Shown piece by piece: positions 1-11,682 of a DNA stretch of 64,000 nucleotides. Source of the DNA: Batkoa obscura (Eukaryota > Entomophthoromycota > Entomophthoromycetes > Entomophthorales > Batkoaceae); the NCBI GenBank assembly GCA_030770535.1, contig JASVEC010000006.1, forward strand, positions 1,116,001-1,180,000, given 5' to 3'. Position 1 is the first letter of the stretch. Each line of letters begins with the position of its first letter. Position numbers and translations under genes: made by a program. The notes under the pieces were generated by a model. The model did not search any database and was not told the origin of the DNA. It was given only the letters and a program-made list of their open reading frames with translations.

Positions 1-434
1 AAGCGCTATTTGAATGGAAAAGCTATCAGTAAAATTCTTAAACAAAAAAACGTATCCTTATACAGTGCTTATATAGAGTCAAAAACTGTGATTCTTATCT
101 GACTTGAATATTTTTAACTTTATTTTAAGTTCATTTATTTACATATGCAATATAATAGCAAACACTTTCTTAAACTATAGTAAGCTTAATTGGTGTACTA
201 ACTTTGATCAAAAACAATTATTATTATTTGATGTTTAATATCTTAATTACTTATTTATATAAAAAGCTAGAATGATTTAAAAAAAATATTATTAAACATT
301 ATATTAATAAGTGTGATTAAAAAGCTTATATGGAGATATATTTTTTTGTTTAAGAATTTTACTAACAATTTTCCCACTCAAATAGCGCTTAAAAAATCGA
401 AAAAGTGATGGAGCCAAAAAAAACACCCTAATAT
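1..434. mobile_element. Inverted pair of ~104-bp MITE units (left one cut by window edge)
   Basis: A partial unit in minus orientation (1-62) and a full unit in plus orientation (329-434) flank 266 bp of A+T-rich DNA. The family unit has ends close to TATGGGGATGTATTTTTTTG and CAAAAAAACATCCCCATA, an internal AAGCGCTATTTGAGTGG-type core, and appears to sit at TA target sites. It has no coding capacity. About 18 units occur in this window; 'plus' here means the unit reads GTTTAAGAATTTTACTAAC. The paired arrangement (minus unit, spacer, plus unit) recurs at 1766-2356 and 8522-8816, so pairs may themselves move as long-TIR elements. Confidence 0.75.
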
Positions 435-738
435 AAGAGATAAATATATAAAAATGTTTGAATTGGTTTTGTTTTTTTTATCTAATTTTAAATATTTTTT
501 ATTTAAAAACTTTGCTTAAAATTCTATGAAAATAAACTCTTTATTAAAAAGCAAAAGTACTCAATACAGTTTTAAGTTATTTTATTATAACATATATTGT
601 AAATTGGAAGAATTTTTATTAAATTTAATATAAATTCCCGGGTTAGCAAGGCTTTTACTAATATAACTTATATATTAATATTAATCAAAGTTGTAATATG
701 TAAATAAATACATATTTTTATTAAAAAATATTTATTAT
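435..738. other. A+T-rich spacer, partly shared with 46.7 kb
   Basis: No gene seen. The stretch around 455-540 resembles the left part of the insertion at 46697-48088 (shared AACTTTGCTTAAAATTCTAT and neighbouring bases), so this spacer is probably an older copy of that element. Confidence 0.45.
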
Positions 739-1204
739 TGTGAAATATTGCTTTATTTAGCTCTCGGATTGATTATAACGCAACAATCACTTAAGTTGTT
801 GTGTTCTCAAGTTCAAATACAATCAAATCAGAGTCCCTTATTTTGATTTGCTGCGAGAATTTATAACTTCACATTGCAAAGAATATTATCCTCTCCTTTT
901 AATATCCATACTTATTGGAGTATAAAAGAGATTCTTCAATATGATAACTCGAGGCTTTTTAACTGAATTACTCCCTGATATCGTACTATTAATAAAGCCA
1001 CTAAGTCTTTCTGACAACATCTTACGTAGATTTTACAGTAGTATTGTCTATTCTATTTGTTTTACATAGTTCGTAACTTATTACGTACTATTCCTATTCA
1101 CTTAAGTCTATCTTAGTTACATAAGCTAAGACCGTTCGACTCAAGGCAAGTTAATCAACTAAGAACTGCTTTTAACTCCTACCACTGAGTACCAACTTTC
1201 ACAA
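739..1204 (+). repeat. Dispersed 466-bp repeat, copy 1 (possible tRNA-headed SINE)
   Basis: Matches 47180-47646 in direct orientation at roughly 95 % by eye, with sharp ends. It is less A+T-rich than its surroundings and has no open frame. The head carries TAGCTCTCGG (758-767), like a tRNA A box, and AGTTCAAATAC (810-820), like a B box, with a strong hairpin between them (CAACAA...TTGTTG). That spacing suits an internal Pol III promoter, which suggests a SINE, but both boxes are imperfect and no poly-A or simple-repeat tail is obvious. A decayed piece of a larger DNA transposon is the alternative. Confidence 0.55.
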
Positions 1205-1765
1205 TTATTGAGTGCTTTATAACCAACGTTGCAGATTTGTTATTAAATAAATAAATAATTTTAATATTATAATTATATCATTAATATTTATTAAGTTAAT
1301 AAATAGCTGCATAAAAGGGAGTGGTTAGCTTTAAAACTGCAATCAACCATTTTTATATAATATAAGCAATATAATAATAATTTTTATTTATTATTATAAA
1401 TACTTGCTTATTATTTATTTATTAACTTAACTATTAATAATTTAAGTAATATTAATATTTAATAGTTGATTTTCATTATTTAATAAATTACTTGCTTAAT
1501 AAATATTAAAACTTTTACATTTTTTGTTATTTTTATAAAATAAACTGGGGTTGATTTTTTAGTTTTTTTAATTTTTATAAACTTTGTAACTTTAATTAAA
1601 ATTGTGTTAAAATTTTTTTGATTTATCAAATATTGGATAACAATGTAGCTTATTATTATATTTAATAAAATGTAAATATTTTTTAATACTTTCTATCTTT
1701 ACTATTTTTTTTATATTTTAAAAAAATTATAAATGTTTTCTTATTAATAATTAAATTATTAGTTT
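1205..1765. other. A+T-rich non-coding DNA
   Basis: Nothing gene-like. Positions 1206-1285 (GCTTTATAACCAACGTTGCAG and following) match 46830-46900, but there the block lies before the 466-bp repeat instead of after it. Confidence 0.5.
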
Positions 1766-2356
1766 TATGAGGGTGTTTTTTTTGGTTTCATTACTTTTTC
1801 CATCTTTTAAGCGCTATTTGAGTGCAAAAATTGTTAGTAAAATTCTTAAACATAGAAATACATCCCCATATTTTGTTTTTATATTAAAATTTATATATTT
1901 ATTTAATTTATTTTAGTTATATAAACTAAAACTTATTAAGTGTCAGCTTTATCCAGGATTATAATATTATAAATAGCAGCTATTAATATACAAAACATAA
2001 CGTTTTACTATATAACTGGATTTTGCTTTATTTGCATCCTCCGCTTTTTAATATAAAATATTTTTTATCTTTTTTAGTTATATTAAATAATATTTTAATA
2101 TAAGTATTTATTTTTTTTATTTATATATATATTTTTTTCATTATTGCCAATATAATTTTATGCTTTATTAAATAAATTTTTTCATATTTTGCATATTTTT
2201 TTAATAAATTATTATAATTTTTTTTTTAATTTTCAACTTTTTATAGTTAATATAAGGGGATGTATTTTTTTGTTTAAGAATTTTACTAGGAGTTTTTCCA
2301 CTTAAATAGCGCTTAAAAAATAGAAAAAGTAATGAAACCAAAAAAACACCCCCATA
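1766..2356. mobile_element. Long-TIR MITE pair, 591 bp
   Basis: A minus unit (1766-1870) and a plus unit (2252-2356) form ~104-bp inverted terminal repeats around 381 bp of A+T-rich sequence. Both outer ends read TATG(A/G)GGGTGTTTTTTT when viewed inward. No coding capacity. Confidence 0.75.
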
Positions 2357-3389
2357 AAGCAATAAGCTTTAAATGTTAAACATCTGTTTTATTTAAAAAC
2401 ATTAAATTTTATACGAAATCAAATAATAATATAAAATTAATTTTATTAAATATAGTTTTAGAAACAAATTTTTATAAACAAAAGCAATTAATATAATAAT
2501 ACTGTTTCAAAAAATAATATTTATATTAAATGTTTATAATTTAAAAATTTAAAACAACAAATAGCTCATTAAAGTCTTATTAATTTTTTTATTATAAATT
2601 TATAAAAAATAATATAAGCTATATAGGTGTATAATTTATTTAAAATTTTAATTTAACAATCACCTTTAATTAAAGTATTAAGAAACTATAAGATTTTTTT
2701 ATTTACATTTAAAGCCTTGATTTCAATCAAAAATAAACAGTAGTTCTTTACAATTTTTTTAAAGGAAAAAGTATAAGTATCAGATAGTTTTAAATAAATA
2801 AACAAATTTAATAGCACTGCTAGTATGTTTTACAGCTTTGCGTCAATTCTAACATTTGTCATATAAAATCGTAAAGGCGAATTTAATAATATTACCCTAT
2901 TTGGTTGTTATATTTGTAATTATAAATGAAAAAATTTATGTATCGATTTTATTAGAAGTAGATCGAAATTTAAAGATATATAAGATTGTAATTTTATTTT
3001 ACTATTTTGTCCATCTTTTAAAGAGTGTAAAAATTTTCAATAAAAAACATGTGCTTTGTCTCTTAATTCAAAACCATTCAAACTTAAAGCAATACATTTT
3101 TAAAATTGATAGTAAAATATAGTTATTTTAAACTATAAATTACAATTAATTTATATAATGTTTTGTTAATTACAAATAACCAAATGCCTCTATGTTTTGG
3201 ATAACCAAGGTTATATAGCCTTTAAGAATAAAACATTAAGCTTTAATATAATTAGCAAACATTTATTATTGAAAAGAACATAGAGTGGATACTTAAAATA
3301 AAACACAATCAAACTATTTACAATTCAAATCCTAATTTGACCATAAACGATGCCAAATCATATTGTTTAGCATGTAATTTAAACCTAAT
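2357..3389. other. A+T-rich intergenic DNA
   Basis: An 88-codon open frame (2856-3122) is A/T-driven low-complexity sequence without introns, motifs or a convincing start context; I do not regard it as a gene. Nothing else seen. Confidence 0.5.
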
Positions 3390-5119
3390 TTATCTGTGAA
3401 AGATATCCTTTTCTAAGGCAATTAACGATTGCACAGTTCCAGTGATCACTACAAAGATCCCAGTAATAAAAATAGCGGAGCAAATAAATTTCATATATAA
3501 AGAGCAGCTTCTCCAGCCATAAAGTTTAACATAAAACAATGGAGGAAATATCTAAAAGTTAAATTAATATATAAACAAGTCATAAAATTTAAAATATACA
3601 AAAACAATTATTCCATTTGAAAGAGCACCAAGCAGAGCCATAACATGATCAAAATAAGGTAACAAAATCGCAAACGAACAGGTGAAGATTGATATCAGCA
3701 TACGAAAAGCAACCCTATAAACTGCTTGCCTACCTGGAGAAACATTACTTGATGTTAAGCCTAATGAATGCTCGGCCTAATTAAGTTAGATTAAGAGATG
3801 ACATTACATAAATATAATTTACTTCAATCGAAAAACTAGTAAGATTGATAGGAATAGCCAGCAAAACATGTGCGGTTAACATAATGATGGCTACTGTAAC
3901 AGCTAAACCAGGTTGTAGGTTGTTAAATATAGGGGAGACAGTATTATTGCCATAGGCTAAATAGCCAATGAAAGCCACTGAGCTGTAAAGAAAACATACA
4001 AATAAAAGTGCCCATTTTAAAACGTTGTTAAATGATTTTGGATTCTGCATGGAATGCTCAACGTGGGAAAATACAGAATTACCTCCAAAACTAAATGAAA
4101 TTGAAGCTAATGATAATGGTAGATACTTTAAAGAAATCCATGAATATGTTGGATAATTGGCTGCGTTCCCATACGCTTCTATTATTGTGTTTCCAGAGTT
4201 TTCTAAATGATTATAATCCACATAAGCTACGTTTAATACTACTACCACCATTACAATCGTGGTAATGACACCAAATATACTAAAAATGAATAAATGCTAT
4301 AAATTTTTCAGTATTAACTTACCTCAACATAGCCGCCTCCTTTAAAGTTTTAATACTAACAAATGGAACACAGCTTAAAATGGTACATATGATGATCCTG
4401 AATTATTATAATTATTTGACAATTCAAAATGAGGCTTTCAATTAGCTTACCACTCATGTTTAGTTAACCCAGTCCACTTATCCACTAACTCCAAATTATT
4501 AGACGCAAGTATAAGATATAGTCCACAAGCGCCAACTGTTAATGAAGAAAAACAAATTTCTACCAACCTTTTACCATTTTTACCATACGCCGCTTCCCCG
4601 ATTTCAATAATTCCATTTAATCGATTTAACCTAAATAAATCGTAAATAAAATTTAATTAAATAATCTTGCTATCTATTACCCATCATAATAGAGACAGGC
4701 TACTGTAAGCTTGCCACCTTGATAAGCTAAAAATCCAGAAATAAAGATCCAAAGCAGAGCAAACCAACCGCCTGTTTTTAAAGCGTAAGGAAGCTGTAAT
4801 ATACCAGTACCTGCCATCACACATACAATATGAAAAAAAGCGACTAAGGAACTGGATTTGGTATATAGATCCATTTCATTGCTGGCAGCTCCATTATTTA
4901 CTAATATAAATTTAGCTTTGGTTGGGGCTTGGTTTTTAATGGTTTATACTTACTCGATCCATAGCCTATTGTTTCTCTATCTACGATATGATAAGTGGAT
5001 AGTAATTCTTCTACTTCTTCGTCTGTAATGATACAGGAATTAAGGCTGGTCATTGTGAGCCTTGGTGGTGGGTTGGACCTTGCTATTGGTTCATTGGATC
5101 TTGTTGTTGCTTCTATCAT
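3390..5119 (-). CDS. AVT1-like vacuolar amino-acid transporter (AAAP family)
   Basis: Multi-pass permease of the amino acid/auxin permease family (SLC32/36/38 relatives; yeast AVT type), expected to exchange neutral amino acids with H+ at the vacuolar membrane. Seven exons fit in frame: 5119-4954, 4900-4681, 4630-4451, 4397-4323, 4279-3808, 3776-3600, 3551-3390, giving about 483 aa. After a ~65-residue polar cytosolic N-terminus comes the family's first helix with GTGILQLPYALKTGGW; later helices include FSFGGNSVFSHVEHSM and VLLAIPINLTSFSIE. The length is normal. Intron 5 (3777-3807) is only 31 nt, with GTAATG donor, a CTAAC branch-like site and TTAG acceptor. It stands alone on this strand, with repeats downstream. 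The family call is firm; AVT1 versus another clade is inferred from the N-terminal motif. Confidence 0.88.
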
Positions 5120-5657
5120 AGTAGTTTATTTACAAGTATTGTTATTGTTGTTTATTATTATATATTTTAAAAGTGATTGAGTTAAAGCGTATTTAAAATT
5201 TTCATTTTTGTTTTATTTTAGCCGTTAATTTATGATCATGTGCTTTAACTAGCCTCTCTGTTTTGATAGGTTAATAAGGTTTGTCCTTTCATTTTCGCTA
5301 GTCAACTATTAATATATGGGAGTTTTGGTTGAACTTTTATTCTAGTGCCTCAATTTAAGTTTAAATTATAATTGTATAAGGAAGATAATAATTATGTAAA
5401 AGAAATTATATTATAATGTCTTGTCTCGACATTTTGTCTACTTTAAACGACTCAAGATTCAAATAAATCTTAACTAGCTTTCAACTTGATTTAAAACTGT
5501 AAATCGTTCTTATTTATAAAAAGGTGACTATGAATTACTAAAATAACAGTTCCACAGCTAAATAACAATAGTAAAGGTCTTGAAGTTAAAAAAATAAGGG
5601 AGGCATAATACGATTATTTTAATTAAAAATTCAAAGGCTAAAATACAGTTTATTTGG
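5120..5657. other. Intergenic DNA upstream of the transporter
   Basis: A+T-rich; presumably holds the transporter's promoter. No RNA gene or repeat recognised. Confidence 0.4.
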
Positions 5658-7010
5658 CTAAAAGGGAATATATGAAAAGGCAGGGGGGAAAGTCAAAAAA
5701 TAACAATAATAAAAAGGATGATAGTTCTCTAAACACTCAATCCTTAATTTCATCCAATTTAACGTTGTAGCATTTTCTAGCTGATTACAAATACTAGGAT
5801 TTACATAGTCAATATGCATTATAAATAATACTGGAGTAGAAAGTTGATGATTGAGTACTATATCTGCATCTTCTAGATATTTAAAATGATTCACTTTGAT
5901 TACTTCAAAGTTCGAAAACAGAGATAAAAAGCATCCAAAATTTTCAACTGTACCAAAAACAGTATTAATTATAACCTGCTTTATATATCTATATTTATAT
6001 GAGCTCAATTTTTTTACCGATATAAAGTTTGTTTACTTTTAGAACATTAGAACAAAGATTTTAGATATTCGGAAGCTCATAAATTGATTTTGATAGTGTG
6101 ATTGACATTTTTCTAATGTATACTTCTTTTAACGTTGGTATCTTTAAAAAATTGTAATCGAGTAAATTAGATGAATCAAAGTATCTTAAAGCAGAGCCAC
6201 TACCGTTTTGAATAAACTTTATATTTTCTTTCTTTTTCTCGAAAAAAGCTCCCGTAAGGTCAATAGAGTGTACATTTTTGAGCAATTTTAAATCTCTAAA
6301 ACATTGAGCATCAAAACTTTGACCAAATTCTCCTCAAACCAACAATTCTAATTTTGCATTAAAATTTAACATTGGATCATATTCTAGTACATGAAAAAGC
6401 AATTGCCCGAGCTTTGAAATCTAACACTTTTAATTTATTAAATTTTGATTTTATAGCATCTATTCCATCAAGATATAAATAAGAATAGGAATATATCTTT
6501 AATGATTCCGAGTTATTGAGATTCAAACATCTAACAATTTCATTAATACCATCATCTTCTACATTCATATTCATTACTTCAATTTGTGTTATATACTTAT
6601 TAAATTCCATCATTCTATAAGGAGCAATGTTTGTTGATATACATAAAGCTTTTAGTTCTGGTAGTCTAGCATCAATAAAAAGGTCATTATTATTATAAGC
6701 GCTATTATAATTGGTATGCTCTGCATACTTCATAAAAGTTATATTAGGGCAAGAATTCGCTAGCCCAATATTCATTATTTAAACGTAATTGTTTGATTAT
6801 ATCCCTATTTTCTTTTATAAAAACCTCCTGACGTTCATTAGGTTTGGTACAAGAATAGCATGAATAAATAAAATTATGTCGAATAACCCCATTTATAACC
6901 TTAAATAAATATTTATTTAAAAAGTGCAACTCAAGCAATCCTTCTGTCTTCACTAGTTCAAATATTCCTTCTAATAAAATGACAGGTAGATAATCAAATT
7001 GGATTGGTAC
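5658..7010 (-). pseudogene. Dead F-box/LRR-like protein gene
   Basis: Reads as a broken relative of the intact F-box-like gene at 33647-35710 and of a second dead copy at 24480-25785. The start region (about 7010-6900) encodes an F-box-like stretch (LPVILLEGIFELVK, then FLNKYLFKVING); later pieces carry leucine-rich-repeat-like segments (LPELKALCIS, LNNSESLKIYS, LKLLKNVHSIDLTG). The frame changes near 6760 and 6380, a TGA lies near 6330 where the family seems to have Trp, and there are further breaks near 6290-6010. In the family the F-box would bind Skp1 and the repeats a substrate. Extent is estimated by matching the two dead copies to each other. Confidence 0.7.
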
Positions 7011-7017
7011 TATAAAA

Positions 7018-7076
7018 TAAAGTTAATAAAGTTAATAAAGTTAATAAAGTTAATAAAGTTAATAAATAAATAAATA
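7018..7076. repeat. 9-bp tandem repeat (AGTTAATAA)n
   Basis: About five perfect copies of AGTTAATAA followed by an AAAT-type tail, lying just upstream of the dead F-box-like gene. Confidence 0.9.
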
Positions 7077-8521
7077 TTTTTTACGTAAATTATTTTATTC
7101 AAATAACTATAAAATTTAATCGTTTAAAAGTCAGATTAAATATTTGTAAATTCAAAAGTTGTCAGAAATTGGGATCAAAGTGAGATTGAAAGCTACTCAG
7201 ATTAGAGGATTTTTGTAGAAATACATTTCATTATTTAAAAAATGTTCTGAGAATGTTTTTTCAAATTCTAATAGTTTTTCCATCTGTTAACTAACTCAAA
7301 AATAAAAAGAGCATAGTTAAATATAAAACCAAAAAGTACATTTCCATTTCTTTTTTATATTTTATATTTTGTAACTATTAAATTTTACTCAGTCTATTCC
7401 ATATTAACCGTTATATCTTTCCCACAATTTTGGGTAATAAATATGATGGCTAATGTGAAACAGACCGAGCATTCTTTTCTTTGGTGATGTAGCTATTGCT
7501 TTCTAAGCAGATAAGCCAAAAAATTACTACTTAATTTTTTTCATAAAGTTTATAAAGTGTAGAAGATTTTTGTTTACTCGAAACGATTCAACTATAACAG
7601 CCAATTAATCACTTAGATTTATTGTAATTAAAGACATGAACATTTTAATAAGAGCATTTACTATTTTGTCCCAAGTATTTTACTTTTTTATCTCAATAGC
7701 TTCTTTTATTTAATGCTTTTAGACATCAAAACGAGTTTTCAGAAACTTTATGTAATACTTGCTATTGTTTTATTTAAATATTATATTTAGAGAAATTTCT
7801 CTTATGGCTCTTAAAAAATAGTATTTCAAATCAGCATTTTAAAGCTTAATGGAAAAAACAAAAGAAACATAAATTTAAAGAAACCTTAAACAAAGGAATG
7901 TATCTTAAATATAAAATGACCAGATCTCCGACCCTTAAAATATTAATTAGTCATTTACTATATAAGAGTTATAATAGCGAAAGTTCGGAAAATGTTCGCC
8001 AACCTGCTTTATTAATGATACATATGATAGAAAGTTTAAGCTAAAATCTAAACAATTAGGTGTGGGACATGAATTTAAATGTTTTTGGGATTGTACAGGT
8101 TTCTCATTTTTTTATTTTAATAAATATAAATATAGTTTATTTAAAGTTTGTTTTTCTTAGTATATTTCATGATTATCGAATAATATGGCGTTTTGCATTG
8201 TTATTTCCGGTAACTTTATAATACATATGATAGGACATAATACTATATAAATTAATATAGTATAATAACGTATATACACTAAACTTAAATAAACTAGAAT
8301 AAAATTAAAAGATTAAAAAGATATAATAATTTTATTAGATAATTTGATTTTCAGAATAACAAACAGATCTATCGACCTAGGATAAAAGTAAACACAATAG
8401 GGATCAAAAAGGGCTTGATAAATATAATAAGCATTTTATAGCCGAATTCCAAAAGATAACTAAACACAATATACATCATATAAATAGCTATTAACCAAAT
8501 AAAAATTTAGAATCGACTGTA
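7077..8521. other. A+T-rich intergenic DNA
   Basis: 1.4 kb with no open frame above background, no RNA gene and no repeat that I could recognise. Confidence 0.45.
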
Positions 8522-8816
8522 TATGAGGATGTTTTTTTGGTTTCATCATTTTTTCCATCTTTTAAGCGCTATTTGAGTGGAAAGATTGTTAGCAAAATTC
8601 TTAAACACAAAAATACATCCCCATATGGATTAATATCAGCTAATCAGCTCTTATAAAAAAGGAAGACACAAATCAATCAACAAAAATAAACAATTAATTG
8701 GAGATGATAACATATGGGAATGTATTTTTTTGTTTAAGAATTTTACTAATAATTATTCTATTCAAATAGTACTTAAAAGATGGAAAAAGTGATGAAACCA
8801 AAAAAACATCCTCATA
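8522..8816. mobile_element. Long-TIR MITE pair, 295 bp
   Basis: Minus unit 8522-8625 and plus unit 8713-8816 around an 87-bp spacer; TA at both ends. The inner end of the plus unit (8712) is exactly where the inverted duplication shared with 18770-21038 stops, so this unit takes part in, or limited, that event. Confidence 0.8.
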
Positions 8817-10980
8817 TAATAAACTTATTTTCAAACATTGTAATGTTAGAAAATTATTTATTTTAAAAAGTCATAATAATAAAAAGATTGAAGACAATCA
8901 ACTTATTTAAAAATGAGAAATAGAATGAAATGCTGAAGCTAAAAGTTAAATAATCAGATATAATACATTTAAACTTCATGTTTTTGTAGTTAGATAAGTG
9001 ATTTCTTTGTTTGCTTTAAAAAACTTATGCAAAAAGATTTTTATGATGCAACTCTTAATTTTTAGTGCTTAAAAATAAAATAATCATTTTAAATTTGTTT
9101 GATAATAATTTAATAATATGAAAAAAGATAGAAAAGTAAATATAATAAGAATATCAATAATGATCTCTTTTTAAACTTATGATTTTCTATCCAAAAAGAT
9201 AGTTTGTATCATTCCATATAATGAACTCAATCAAGTGTTACTCATTACAAGTCGTAAGCATCCAAACCAGTGGTTATTTGTAATGATAAAATTATAACGA
9301 GCAAAATAGTAATCTTTATTTATTCTTAGCCAAAAGGAGGAGTAGAAAAAAAAGAAACTTATAAACAAGCCGCAAAAAGAGAAGGTTTTGAAGAAGGTTC
9401 TTATTTAATTTAATTATCAAATATTAATCTTATTGATTCCATTAGCTGGTATCAAAGGAGAGATCACTCACGAGTTAGGACTATTTAAAGGAGTTAAAAA
9501 AGATAAAGAGTATGAGTTTTGTATATATTCTTTTAAAGTTAATGAATTGGTAAACGATAATTTATGGTTAGAAGTAAATGAGAGGAGAAGAGAGTGGGTA
9601 AGAATATGTTTGTTATTCAAAAATGATATATTTACTCTCTTATACTTAGTTTACTATCGAACAAGCATTAATATTATTAAAATATGAAGCAATGAAGGAA
9701 GCTTTAGTTAAATTCAAAATAATATTAAAATAAAGATACAATTTAATAACTTATTAAAACTTAAACTCCCTCTTTTTCTTCAAGACTAAAAGCCTGTGGT
9801 ATCTTATACGTAGTAATATCATAATCAAATAGATTAAAATTTAATTTGGTATCAATTTTATAAGCCCAGGGTTCGTTATTATTCTTATTACTACCATCGT
9901 TACTAAAGCAATCTTTTATAAACTTGGAGCCCAATTCAAATGATTTTTTACTGCTTGGATGGAAACCAAATAGCTGAAATACATGGGGCATTTCATCATA
10001 AATCTGTAATGTTACTGGTTGACTATCTGCTTTAGTTTGATAATGTTTATTCAACTTATGGGCAAATATAATACTCTCATCTCTTAATCTTTCGTTATCA
10101 CCGACAATCTAAAAACAGTTATTAATTAACAATAAATAAACGTATAAGCTAAATTTTCGCTTACCACCATAATAGGGGGAAATCTATCAAAGTTATCTTG
10201 GTACATTGGACTAACAAGTGGATAAGTTAAGTACTTTTCATTAGTGAAGAAATGACCATTAACACTTAAAATCTCATCCTTCAAATCAGTTACTGAGTTT
10301 GCCAAAAGCTCATTAATGAACGTGTAATTTTTAACATCATTTAATTTTGGTCCAGGTAAATAATCATTGGTACTTGATGAAAAACTGGGTTGAGAAAAAG
10401 ACAAATCAAGCCATGGACTTAATAATAAACCACCTGCTAACATTTTATATTGTTCAAGCTGACTCAATAAAACTAAAAATGAACTGGCTAAACCTCCTCC
10501 TGCACTATCTCCAGCAATCACTATTTTACTGGCATCAAGACCCATTCCTGGACACTCTGTTGTACTCTGACTAGTTAAGAATAAATAAGCTGCTAAGGTG
10601 TCCTCCAAAGCACAAGGGAAAGGGAATTCTGGAGCTAAACGATAGTTTAAAGCTAAAAAAAGTTTCAAGTTAGTTAATATATTAAGAAAAGTAGAAAATA
10701 TCTTACCAGCCACCTGTGCATTTGCTTTTCTACCAAATTTACAATAGAGTGGGCGATGAGTGTTATTTGAGCACAAGATATACGCACCACCATGTACGTA
10801 AAGTATAGTTTCTTTATCTACTTTTGGATCTGTACCTTTAGGCATAGCAAACTCTAGCTCCAGTTTTTTACTATTATACCAAAAAGCATCTTTTCTTTCG
10901 ATGGGATATTTACCAATCTCTTTAATCAGCTTATCTTTAATGATGTTGTGACTAAATTCTCTATAATAATCTGGGATATA
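8712..10980 (+). repeat. Left arm of 2,269-bp inverted duplication
   Basis: Pairs with 18770-21038 in reverse complement; every landmark obeys left + right = 29750, so there is no net indel, and the stretches I compared are identical apart from one base at 21034. The arm holds one MITE unit, the Nudix gene and most of hydrolase H1. It ends abruptly inside H1 exon 1 at one side and at the MITE terminus at the other. The arms are separated by 7.8 kb holding three single-copy genes. Confidence 0.93.
9118..9733 (+). CDS. Nudix hydrolase, diphosphoinositol-polyphosphate phosphatase-like
   Basis: Small Nudix enzyme resembling DIPP/Aps1 proteins, which cleave diphosphates of inositol pyrophosphates and diadenosine polyphosphates. 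Five exons fit in frame (9118-9135, 9199-9279, 9330-9396, 9446-9597, 9650-9733) for about 133 aa. Splicing joins SRKHPNQWLF to PKGGVE and restores the Nudix box: G-x5-E-x7-REGFEEAG, with all metal-binding Glu present but Gly where a bulky aliphatic is usual. The C-terminal half (FKGVKKDKEYEFCIYSF, RRREWF) follows the DIPP pattern closely. The first exon and its AAG acceptor are uncertain; the donor at 9397 is GTTCTT. The stop lies 27 bp from the stop of the convergent hydrolase H1. The copy in the other arm is the same; all others in the window are relics. Confidence 0.72.
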
Positions 10981-11211
10981 AGTCTTTGTAATATGAAAAC
11001 CTTTGGGTGGTGGGTTGACGTTGATATCCATATTATTACGTACTACTTTTAAGCTTTGACCTGGTTTGAAGTCCATGCTCTTTTTAATGATGTTGTAGAT
11101 TAAGTGAAACTTTAAATCCCAGGAAGCTAATGGTGCTCCCTTGGTTACATGTAAATAACCGGTGTCAAAGACTGTGTTCAATAGTCCAGTGATGAACTTT
11201 ATGCGATCCAT
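9761..11211 (-). CDS. HSL-family alpha/beta hydrolase, paralogue H1
   Basis: Carboxylesterase/lipase of the hormone-sensitive-lipase family (alpha/beta hydrolase fold-3), acting on ester bonds of lipids or small esters; substrate unknown. Exons 11211-10707, 10652-10165 and 10108-9761 give about 446 aa. Visible motifs: oxyanion-hole HGGAY (~res 146), NYRLAPE created exactly by splicing out intron 1, nucleophile in GDSAGGG (~res 214), acid Asp in VGDNERLRDE created across intron 2, and catalytic His in EMPH (~res 373). The first ~100 residues are a family-specific N-terminal region (PLASWDLKFHLIYN, YREFSHNIIK), with a hydrophobic start but no clear cleavable signal. A TATA-like TATAAAAAAG lies about 50 bp upstream. 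It is the presumed donor of the right-arm copy. Confidence 0.92.
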
Positions 11212-11682
11212 GATAACTTGAATAAAAAATTAAAGTGTAAAAATTTCTCAAAAGCTTTTTTATACATTTTACTTTTGTGATGATTGTTAAAATTAGCCCC
11301 TTTGCTGATTTTATGACATGATTTTAAAAGCTTACTTTTTTTAGTAGTTTCGGTGACAATGTTTAGCCATGGTACATTAGTTTCTAATCTTAATTAACTT
11401 ACTGTAATTGGAAGATAGTTTAATATTGATATTAACATTAATATTTTTTAATCCTAGGTAGTTATATAAAATAATAACAATTGATAACAACAAAATAATA
11501 ACAAGATCTATTACTTGTTAGATAGCGTTGTTATAACATTTTGAATATTCCTTATCCGAAAAATTCATTTTAATTAAACCAATAAGATCACAATATATTA
11601 AGTGAGTCTTTTTTCAATTTAATCTCAAAGAAAAAAAATCAAATTTTGAACTTCTTTTTTCTTAACAATAACTTAGAAACAA
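11212..11682. promoter_or_regulatory. Divergent promoter region between H1 and METTL25
   Basis: 471-bp space between two outward-facing genes. On the H1 side, 11409-11428 (GAAGATAGTTTAATATT and neighbours) aligns with the upstream motif of the other hydrolase copies but has lost its CGG core. No other site recognised. Confidence 0.4.

Noticed and set aside
739-830. A functional tRNA gene at the head of the 466-bp repeat
   Set aside because: A and B boxes are imperfect, and no acceptor stem or proper anticodon loop can be drawn; at most tRNA-derived.
2856-3122. 88-codon open frame as a small gene
   Set aside because: A/T-driven hydrophobic and Lys-rich translation, no homology pattern, no promoter-like context; expected by chance in this composition.
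7018-7076. Tandem 9-bp repeat as a CRISPR array or origin
   Set aside because: Units are contiguous with no unique spacers; an ordinary microsatellite.
9433-9687. 84-codon frame starting with MIPLAGIKGE as a stand-alone gene
   Set aside because: It begins and ends in introns; spliced exons on both sides rebuild a DIPP-type Nudix enzyme with a complete Nudix box.
10126-11211. A single 361-codon hydrolase frame as the complete gene
   Set aside because: It reads through intron 1 in frame and stops in intron 2. Splicing restores NYRLAPE and the catalytic Asp/His part, as in all paralogues.
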